Part shown: piece by piece, positions 26,324-32,240 of the stretch | How the letters are laid out: each line of letters begins with the position of its first letter | Position numbering within the stretch: the stretch's first letter is position 1 | Source of the DNA: Cryomorphaceae bacterium | GTDB taxonomy: Bacteria > Bacteroidota > Bacteroidia > Flavobacteriales_D > SKUL01 | Assembly (NCBI GenBank): GCA_007695365.1 | Contig: REDV01000039.1 | Location: 1 to 32,240, forward strand | Length of the DNA stretch: 32,240 bases | Direction: 5' to 3' | The notes under the pieces: generated by a model | What the model was told of the DNA's origin: nothing | Database searches by the model: none | Seen by the model: only the letters and a program-made list of their open reading frames with translations | Made by a program: the position numbers and the translations under genes

Positions 26324-27046
26324 ATGAAAATAGCCCTGATTGGTTATGGAAAAATGGGAAAGGCCATTGAGCGCCTGGCTCTGAATGCCGGACACGACAT
26401 TGTGGCCAGAGTGGGTCGGGGACCAGAATCTGAAACGCCGCTTCCGACAAACACTGACGTAGCCATTGAGTTCACCCGTCCGGATGCCGCCGCTGCTAAT
26501 ATTCAAGCCTGCGCAGAACAAGGCATTCCCGTTGTGTGCGGCACCACCGGCTGGTACAGGCAACTGTCCGAACTCAGCGCAATTATTGCGCAAAATCAAG
26601 GCGCCTTGCTCTACGCCCCGAATTTCAGTATCGGTGTGAACCTATTTATGGAAGTGAACCGGGTGCTGGCCCGGCTGATGAGCCGCCAGCCGCAATACCG
26701 TGCTGAACTCTCAGAAATCCATCACACTGAAAAACTCGATGCTCCGAGCGGCACAGCCATCGCATTGGCCGATGACTTAATAGCAAACCACAACGGCTAC
26801 TCCTCATGGAGCCATTCAGGCACTGCAAAAAACAACGAATTGCCCATTACGGCAATGAGGGAGCCGGGCGTACCCGGAACCCACAGCCTTACCTACTCGT
26901 CGCCGTGCGATGAAATCAACCTCACCCACACAGCGCTCAACCGCGACGGTTTTGCCTCGGGTGCCCTATACGCCGCCGAATGGCTGAAGGGCAAGACAGG
27001 AATTTTCACCATGAAAGATGTACTCAACTTAAACCAGCTTACATGA
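26324..27046 (+). CDS. dapB: 4-hydroxy-tetrahydrodipicolinate reductase
   Basis: Second committed step of lysine/diaminopimelate synthesis, using NAD(P)H. 240 residues, shorter than the Escherichia coli enzyme (273) but usual for Bacteroidota. Visible: nucleotide-binding GYGKMGKAIE (about 7-16), VCGTTGWY (about 71-78), the catalytic block EIHHTEKLDAPSGTAI (His133, His134, Lys137) and the C-terminal GVPGTHSLTY and FASGALYAAEWL. Its stop overlaps the first signal peptidase gene (ATGA at 27043-27046). dapA, the preceding enzyme, is at the other end of the window. Confidence 0.96.
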   Translation: MKIALIGYGKMGKAIERLALNAGHDIVARVGRGPESETPLPTNTDVAIEFTRPDAAAANIQACAEQGIPVVCGTTGWYRQLSELSAIIAQNQGALLYAPNFSIGVNLFMEVNRVLARLMSRQPQYRAELSEIHHTEKLDAPSGTAIALADDLIANHNGYSSWSHSGTAKNNELPITAMREPGVPGTHSLTYSSPCDEINLTHTALNRDGFASGALYAAEWLKGKTGIFTMKDVLNLNQLT

Positions 27047-28593
27047 TTGCCATCATTCTCTTTTACCTCACCATTGCGGCCTATTTTGGCAGTTTCTGGA
27101 AACTGTTTCCCAAGGCCGGATACAAAGCGTGGGAAGGCCTGGTTCCGGGCTACAACCTATACATCTGGCTGAAAATCATCAAGAAACCCTGGTGGTGGTT
27201 GCTTTTGCTCATCGTACCGGGTGTGAATTTCCTGATGCTCATCGTAATGAATGTTGAGCTGGGCAGAAGTTTTGGAAAACGCAGTTTTACCGACGATCTG
27301 CTGATGACCTTTGCCCCTTTCGCCATGATTCCCATGCTGGCTTTTAAGGACGAAATCGCTTACACCGGGCCCATTGATTTCACCAAAGAGAAAAAAGGTG
27401 CCCTGCGCGAGTGGGTGGATGCCATCATTTTTGCAGTCGTGGCCGCAACCATTATCCGCGTGTTTTTTATTGAAGCCTTTACCATCCCTACCCCTTCTAT
27501 GGAAAAGTCTATGCTGGTGGGAGACTACCTCTTTGTAAGCAAGGTAAGCTACGGAGCGCGCTCGCCCATGACACCCATTGCCTTTCCTTTTGCCCACCAC
27601 ACCATGCCTCTCATCAACACCAAATCCTATGTAGAATGGCAGAAACTGCCTTACTTCCGGCTTCCGGGTTTTGGAAGTGTTGAGCGTTTCGATGCCACTG
27701 TATTCAATTACCCCGAGGGCGATACCGTGGCACTCAATTTCCAAAACCAGAGCTACTATCAGCTCCTTCGAGACCACGGCCGGAAAAACGTCTGGAATCC
27801 CAACTACAAAATGCCTCAGGTGGTAGATGGTCGCCGAGGATACATACCAATGGGAGAAATTCAGGTGAGACCCATTGACAAGCGCGAGAACTACATCAAG
27901 CGCTGCATCGGACTTCCCGGTGAGACCCTCGAAATTGTAGATCGCGAAGTATGGATTGACGGCAAAATGATTGACAACCCCGAAAAAACGCAGTTCCTGT
28001 ATGATGTGTACACCAACGGGGCACTCAATACGCGCATGCTTAAAAAACAGTTCGATATCAATCCCGACGACCTTTTTGAGCTTAAAAAAGGCGAACAATA
28101 CGCCGTTTTTATGAGCAGTGATGTGGCAGCCGAAGTAAAGCAGTTCAGTAATGTGAACGAAGTAATTCCTCGAAATGAGAAAAAGCGGGAGGCAAACATC
28201 GACGGAAAAGTGCGGCCCATTTTCCCCAACCACCCGGACTACAATTGGACTGCCGATAACTTTGGTCCGCTGTGGATACCCAAGGCTGGCAAAACCGTTG
28301 ACCTGGACGAATACAATCTACCTCTTTACGAGCGCGCCATCGGGTACTACGAGGGCAACGACCTTGAGCTGCGAAACGGAAAAATCTACATCAACGGAGA
28401 AGAAAGCACCCGCTACACCTTTGAGCAGGACTATTACTTTATGATGGGAGACAACCGCCACAACTCGGCCGACTCCCGTTTTTGGGGCTTTGTTCCCAAC
28501 GACCACATTGTGGGCAAGGCCGTATTTATCTGGTACTCGCGCGATCCCTACGAAGGCACCCGCTGGAAACGCATCTTCTCGTTGGTTGATTAA
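27043..28593 (+). CDS. lepB: Signal peptidase I with an N-terminal DUF5684-like membrane domain
   Basis: Membrane serine protease that removes signal peptides from Sec/Tat substrates. 516 residues from the ATG at 27043, which overlaps the dapB stop. The first about 100 residues are a membrane domain with several hydrophobic segments (IAIILFYLTIAAYFGSF; WWWLLLLIVPGVNFLMLIV) of DUF5684 type. The S26 domain starts with a further membrane anchor (WVDAIIFAVVAATIIRVFFI) and has the catalytic Ser152 (IPTPSMEKSM), Lys286 (YIKRCIGLPGETLEI) and GDNRHNSADSRFWGFVP near the end. Between the conserved boxes there is a large insertion (about 300-420). Followed after five bases by a second signal peptidase. 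Confidence 0.95.
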   Translation: MIAIILFYLTIAAYFGSFWKLFPKAGYKAWEGLVPGYNLYIWLKIIKKPWWWLLLLIVPGVNFLMLIVMNVELGRSFGKRSFTDDLLMTFAPFAMIPMLAFKDEIAYTGPIDFTKEKKGALREWVDAIIFAVVAATIIRVFFIEAFTIPTPSMEKSMLVGDYLFVSKVSYGARSPMTPIAFPFAHHTMPLINTKSYVEWQKLPYFRLPGFGSVERFDATVFNYPEGDTVALNFQNQSYYQLLRDHGRKNVWNPNYKMPQVVDGRRGYIPMGEIQVRPIDKRENYIKRCIGLPGETLEIVDREVWIDGKMIDNPEKTQFLYDVYTNGALNTRMLKKQFDINPDDLFELKKGEQYAVFMSSDVAAEVKQFSNVNEVIPRNEKKREANIDGKVRPIFPNHPDYNWTADNFGPLWIPKAGKTVDLDEYNLPLYERAIGYYEGNDLELRNGKIYINGEESTRYTFEQDYYFMMGDNRHNSADSRFWGFVPNDHIVGKAVFIWYSRDPYEGTRWKRIFSLVD

Positions 28594-28598
28594 GAGCC

Positions 28599-29627
28599 AT
28601 GGCCCGGAAAAACGCGGCATGGAAAAGCTGGTTGAAGTCATTCGTGGCGGCTACCATCTTTATCTGGGCTGCAACCACCTTCCTATTCAGCCCGAAAGTG
28701 GTAACGCGCTCTTCGATGGAGCCCAATCTCTTTCCGGGAGATTTGGTGTTGGTAAGCCGGTTTCCACTAGGCCCGCGCATGCCCGTCACCATTGGAATTC
28801 CCTTTACGCGGATTCGATTGAATCAGGCGTCGCTGCCTGTATGGCGGGTTGGTTACGGCGGTAAGCTGGAATCGAACGACGTGGTAGTTTTCAACTTTCC
28901 GGAAGATTCAGGGGTGGTAGACAGAAAACGCATCATGGTGAAAAGAGCCGTAGCGCTTCCCGGAGATACAATCCAGCTTCGCAACGGAAATCTCTTTATC
29001 GGCGGTGTTTTGCGCGTTCCGGCACACACCGTTCTTTCCAATTACGAAGTGCAGGGTACTAAGGGCTCCTTCAACAAACTGTGCGAATGGCTGGATGATT
29101 ACAGTCAGCGAACGCGGCTGAGTTTAGGCGATGTGCACATCATCAACCTCAGTGCAGATGAGGCCGCGGAAGCCGACACGCTCTTTTCTGAGCTGCAGAT
29201 TACCCGTGCGGCTTACGCTCCGGGCAAGTATCCGGGCAGCATGTTTCCGCCCATTGAAGGAAACCAATGGTCGCCCGACGACTATGGCCCCTTTTACATA
29301 CCCCAAAAGGGCGATACCATTGACCTGGACGCCGTAAACCTCCAACGCTACGAGCGCCTGATAACACAGTACGAAAGCTGCGTCATTTCCAACGTGGGCG
29401 ATTCCATCTTTGTGAACGGAAGGTATGCTGAGCGCTATGTGTTCAAGGAAGACTATTACTTTGTGATGGGCGACAACCGCCACAATTCCATTGATTCGCG
29501 GCACTGGGGGCCTGTTCCTGAAAGCCACATTATTGGTCGGGCATCGCGAACCCTTTTTTCGTTTGACCCACAGGCACCGTGGTATGCAAAAATCCGATGG
29601 TCGCGATTGTTCCGAAAAGTAGCATGA
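28599..29627 (+). CDS. lepB: Second signal peptidase I paralogue
   Basis: A 342-residue S26 peptidase without the DUF5684 part. One N-terminal anchor (SFVAATIFIWAATTFLF, about 14-30), catalytic Ser39 (RSSMEPNLFPGD), Lys115 (IMVKRAVALPGDTIQL) and GDNRHNSIDSRHWGPVP near the C-terminus are intact, so it should be active. It shares with its neighbour a long insertion ending in a similar DDYGPFYIPQKGDTIDLDAVNL stretch, matched by DNFGPLWIPKAGKTVDLDEY in the first copy, so the two arose by duplication. The stop overlaps the WbqC gene (ATGA). Confidence 0.93.
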   Translation: MARKNAAWKSWLKSFVAATIFIWAATTFLFSPKVVTRSSMEPNLFPGDLVLVSRFPLGPRMPVTIGIPFTRIRLNQASLPVWRVGYGGKLESNDVVVFNFPEDSGVVDRKRIMVKRAVALPGDTIQLRNGNLFIGGVLRVPAHTVLSNYEVQGTKGSFNKLCEWLDDYSQRTRLSLGDVHIINLSADEAAEADTLFSELQITRAAYAPGKYPGSMFPPIEGNQWSPDDYGPFYIPQKGDTIDLDAVNLQRYERLITQYESCVISNVGDSIFVNGRYAERYVFKEDYYFVMGDNRHNSIDSRHWGPVPESHIIGRASRTLFSFDPQAPWYAKIRWSRLFRKVA

Positions 29628-30280
29628 ACCAGCCCCAGGTCATACTTCCTCTTTGCGCCTTCGGCAACGATGTGTATATGCACCTCCTCCTTACGCATCA
29701 CACCATCATAGATATGGGCGAGCATTTCACCAAACAAACCTGGCGCAACCGATACGATTTGGCGGGTCCCAATGGCATTCATCCGCTTACCATTCCGGTA
29801 GTGTCGAGGAAAGGGCAAAAAGTGCCCGCAGCCGAGGTGCAAATTGACCACAAAACAAACTGGAGAGACCAGCATCTGAAAAGCATTCGTGCTGCTTACG
29901 GATCGGCGCCATTTTTCGAGCATTACATGGATTCCCTCTCAGAACTGTACACGGTTGAAACGCACCTGCTGTGCGACTGGAACAAAACCTCACTCAGCTG
30001 GACATTGAAACAACTGAAAACCGAAGTAAAGCTTGGTTGGGCAGAAAAATACGTGGACCCAACTCCGGAATTTTATGACTTGCGCAAAATTTTCAAGCCT
30101 TCGGCCTTTGGCAAGCTACACACCGATTGCCCGGCTTACCTTCAGGTTTTTACCGACCGCTACGGGTTTCGGCCACATTGTTCGGTGTTGGATTCGCTAT
30201 TCAACCTTGGGCCCGATGCAGCGTTGTGGTTGCGTAACATCCGCTTTGACGCGTGTCAAATTACTAACTTAGGCGGCTAA
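29624..30280 (+). CDS. WbqC-like family protein
   Basis: A 218-residue protein of the WbqC-like family (PF08889), which includes genes found in some O-antigen clusters but has no established activity. The ATG at 29624 overlaps the second signal peptidase stop (ATGA). Family features: ILPLCAFGNDVYMHLLL at the N-terminus, NRYDLAGPNGIHPLTIPV (about 42-59), the hallmark NWRDQHLKSIRAAYGSAPFF (about 79-98) and the FHP-like YLQVFTDRYGFRPH segment near the end. Its position after signal peptidase genes is common in Bacteroidota. Function unknown. Confidence 0.88.
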   Translation: MNQPQVILPLCAFGNDVYMHLLLTHHTIIDMGEHFTKQTWRNRYDLAGPNGIHPLTIPVVSRKGQKVPAAEVQIDHKTNWRDQHLKSIRAAYGSAPFFEHYMDSLSELYTVETHLLCDWNKTSLSWTLKQLKTEVKLGWAEKYVDPTPEFYDLRKIFKPSAFGKLHTDCPAYLQVFTDRYGFRPHCSVLDSLFNLGPDAALWLRNIRFDACQITNLGG

Positions 30281-30290
30281 AATAATCCAC

Positions 30291-31925
30291 ATGGCCAATT
30301 TGGAATTCAACAAGAACGACGACAATATGCGATTGAAAATATCGCAGTTAAACCGAAAACTCAACAAAATTTTCGAAGGCGGCGGCAACGATAAAATTGA
30401 AAAGCTCAAGGCCAAGGGCAAAATGAGTGCCCGCGAGCGTATTGACATGCTGCTCGACCCCGACAGCCGGCGTGTGGAAATTGGCGCGCTTGCCGGCGAC
30501 GGTATGTACAAAGAGTATGGAGGCTGTCCGTCGGGGGGTGTGGTGGTTGTGATGGGTTACGTTTCGGGCAAGCTCTGTATAGTGGTTGCCAACGATGCCT
30601 CGGTAAAAGCCGGGGCCTGGTTCCCGATCACAGGAAAAAAGAACCTGCGTGCCCAGGAAATTGCCATGGAAAATCGTATCCCCATTATTTACCTTGTGGA
30701 CAGTGCTGGTGTTTTTCTGCCTATGCAGGATGAAATTTTTCCCGACAAGGAGCACTTTGGACGGATTTTCCGCAACAATGCGATCATGTCGTCACGAGGC
30801 ATTCCGCAAATTGCCGCCATCATGGGTAGCTGTGTGGCAGGTGGTGCATACTTGCCCATTATGAGCGATGAATCCCTCATTGTTGAAAAAACCGGAACCA
30901 TCTTTTTGGCGGGTTCATACCTTGTAAAAGCAGCCATTGGTGAAGACATTGACAACGAAACCCTGGGTGGTGCCACCACGCACAGCGAGATTTCGGGCGT
31001 AACCGATTACAAAGTGGCCAACGACAAAGAATGCCTGGAAACCATTCGCGAATTGGTGGATAAAATCGGAAGTAAAGGGCCCGATGCCGGCTTTGACCGT
31101 AAAAAACCCCTACCACCGGCATCCGACCCTAAAGAGATGTACGGCATACTGCCTATGTCGCGAACCAAACCCTATGAAACCAAGGAAATCATCAAGCGTC
31201 TGGTGGATGATTCCAAATTCACAGAGTACAAAGCCGGATATGGCAAGAGCATCGTATGTGCCTATGCGCGCATTGACGGCTGGAGCGTGGGTATTGTGGC
31301 CAATCAGCGCCAGATTGTGAAGAACAAAAAAGGCGAGATGCAGTTTGGCGGGGTGATATACTCCGACTCGGCCGACAAAGCCGCGCGATTTATTATGAAC
31401 TGCAACCAGAAAAACATTCCGCTCGTGTTTTTGCAGGACGTAACCGGATTTATGGTGGGCAGCAAATCAGAGCACGGAGGGATTATTAAAGACGGAGCAA
31501 AAATGGTAAACGCCATGAGCAACAGCGTGGTGCCCAAGTTCACGATTATTGTGGGTAACTCATACGGAGCAGGAAACTACGCTATGTGTGGCAAGGCTTA
31601 CGACCCACGGCTTATCGTTGGATGGCCGAGCGCACAATTGGCGGTAATGGGTGGATCACAGGCTGCCAAGGTTTTGTTGCAGATTGAGGTTGCCTCGCTT
31701 AAAGCAAGGGGTAAAGAAATCACCCGTGAAGACGAAAAAGCCCTGCTTGAGAAAATTGAATCGCGTTACGAAGAGCAAACCAAACCCTACTACGCTGCAG
31801 CCCGGCTGTGGCTCGATGCCATCATCGATCCGGTTGAAACCCGCAAGGTCATATCCATGGGTATTGAAGCGGCCAACCACGCCCCCGCCGAGCGGCCTTA
31901 CAATGTAGGGGTGATTCAGACTTAG
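30291..31925 (+). CDS. Acyl-CoA carboxylase carboxyltransferase (beta) subunit, methylcrotonyl- or propionyl-CoA type
   Basis: Transfers a carboxyl group from biotin to an acyl-CoA. 544 residues with two crotonase-like carboxyltransferase domains: MSARERIDMLLDPDS (about 44-58), IIYLVDSAGVFLPMQDEIFP (about 128-147), GSCVAGGAYLPIMSDE, then the C-terminal half with FLQDVTGFMVGSKSEHGGII (about 382-401), VGNSYGAGNYAMCGKAYDPR and WPSAQLAVMGG. The GAGNYAMCGKAY and IIKDGAKMV patterns are closer to 3-methylcrotonyl-CoA carboxylase than to propionyl-CoA carboxylase, but substrate is not certain. The biotin-carrying alpha subunit is not in the window. It starts ten bases after wbqC, so it may belong to the same transcript. 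Confidence 0.92.
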   Translation: MANLEFNKNDDNMRLKISQLNRKLNKIFEGGGNDKIEKLKAKGKMSARERIDMLLDPDSRRVEIGALAGDGMYKEYGGCPSGGVVVVMGYVSGKLCIVVANDASVKAGAWFPITGKKNLRAQEIAMENRIPIIYLVDSAGVFLPMQDEIFPDKEHFGRIFRNNAIMSSRGIPQIAAIMGSCVAGGAYLPIMSDESLIVEKTGTIFLAGSYLVKAAIGEDIDNETLGGATTHSEISGVTDYKVANDKECLETIRELVDKIGSKGPDAGFDRKKPLPPASDPKEMYGILPMSRTKPYETKEIIKRLVDDSKFTEYKAGYGKSIVCAYARIDGWSVGIVANQRQIVKNKKGEMQFGGVIYSDSADKAARFIMNCNQKNIPLVFLQDVTGFMVGSKSEHGGIIKDGAKMVNAMSNSVVPKFTIIVGNSYGAGNYAMCGKAYDPRLIVGWPSAQLAVMGGSQAAKVLLQIEVASLKARGKEITREDEKALLEKIESRYEEQTKPYYAAARLWLDAIIDPVETRKVISMGIEAANHAPAERPYNVGVIQT

Positions 31926-31988
31926 GATTTGACTATTTCTGTCCCCTCACAGTGTGCAACTTTCTAGGGCAGGTATGAAGGAGATTTT
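31926..31988. other. Short noncoding stretch after the carboxylase gene
   Basis: No gene and no clear terminator in the 63 bases between the carboxylase stop and the decayed repeat. The repeat that follows contains the only strong hairpin near this gene end. Confidence 0.4.
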
Positions 31989-32085
31989 CACTTTAACCGG
32001 ATTGCTGAGAGACGAAGCTCGTAGCAGCCTGCCCCGAAAAATTTCGGGGCGCATCTCCTACCGTCGTTACTCCGGTCGAAATGAC
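31989..32085. repeat. Decayed copy of the dispersed hairpin repeat
   Basis: Same element as at 1-345, with mutations. The left arm (CACTTTAACCGGATTGCTGA from 31989) is diverged from GTCATTTCGACCGGAGTGCTGA; the right arm CTCCGGTCGAAATGACAAAA (from 32070) is well preserved. The nested palindrome CCTGCCCCGAA-TTCGGGG is also here and is longer: GCCCCGAAA at 32031-32039 and TTTCGGGGC at 32042-32050. The loop segment TCTCATTCAATTCACA of copies 1 and 2 is missing. Confidence 0.75.
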
Positions 32086-32240
32086 AAAAGCGTAGGTTAG
32101 AACCTGAGTTCGATTATTCTTCAGGATTGAGATCACCTTTAAATGGTGAGTTTCAACTTAAAATGATGAAGGAATAGCGGGCTATTTCCTGTTTTCGACA
32201 CTTTTCAACTCCCCATTTTGCAAAGTGCTACAATTCAATC
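32086..32240. other. Noncoding right end of the window
   Basis: No gene seen. A weak hairpin (GGAATAGC and GCTATTTCC, 32171-32189, with one bulge) followed by TGTTTTC could be a poor terminator for plus-strand transcription, and a 5-bp hairpin TCACC/GGTGA lies at about 32133-32149. Confidence 0.35.

Noticed and set aside
27157-28233. A 358-residue open frame on the minus strand inside the first lepB
   Set aside because: Long but antisense to an intact signal peptidase; His/Val-rich composition reflects codon bias of the real gene.

Overview
The window looks like a chromosomal housekeeping segment from a member of the Bacteroidota, probably Flavobacteriales-like. Several things point there. 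Protein families largely confined to that phylum are present (DUF6913, DUF5723, DUF5683, PUR/DUF3276, a long two-part NusB, a GldI-type lipoprotein isomerase, WbqC-like). There is a leucine dehydrogenase. At least eight places carry the phylum's sigma-factor -7 motif TAnnTTTG just upstream of genes. Coding density is very high, with many 1-4 base overlaps. No rRNA, tRNA, CRISPR array, transposase or phage gene was recognised.

Layout. Positions 1-345 hold tandem copies of a 171-base unit containing a long imperfect hairpin. A minus-strand operon follows (prmC, an envelope protein of unknown function, ligA, a DUF6913 protein, dapA; 5385 down to 346). A plus-strand operon comes next (ribD, an EamA-type transporter, a YigZ/IMPACT protein; 5503-8028), facing a YbgC-type thioesterase. 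After about 390 bases of AT-rich noncoding DNA comes dnaA with a strong terminator, then a low-molecular-weight phosphatase and a tetrapyrrole-methylase-fold methyltransferase. A minus-strand block carries nrnA, gldI, a second FKBP lipoprotein and a DUF5723 envelope protein, divergent from ndk. The interval 15969-16843 is mostly noncoding, contains one small winged-helix-like ORF, and has two clusters of DnaA-box-like 9-mers. Next is a second minus-strand operon (leucine dehydrogenase, nusB, a DUF1573 lipoprotein, yajC, coaE, an acyltransferase), then an ABC exporter and a PUR-family protein, an FMN reductase, and a long plus-strand run (parA, parB, DUF5683, dapB, two signal peptidases I, a WbqC-like protein, an acyl-CoA carboxylase beta subunit). 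A decayed copy of the hairpin repeat lies close to the right end.

How it fits together. The genes serve replication and segregation (dnaA, ligA, parAB), lysine/diaminopimelate synthesis (dapA, dapB), envelope biogenesis and secretion (two lepB genes, yajC, FKBP lipoproteins, outer-membrane-type proteins, an acyltransferase), translation and nucleotide or cofactor metabolism (prmC, nusB, ndk, nrnA, ribD, coaE), and probably branched-chain amino acid or acyl-CoA metabolism (leucine dehydrogenase, carboxylase).

I did not find a clearly new multi-gene system. The most promising leads are the origin-like noncoding interval around 16.2-16.85 kb, the hairpin repeat near both window ends, the paired signal peptidases, and a few uncharacterised genes inside essential operons.
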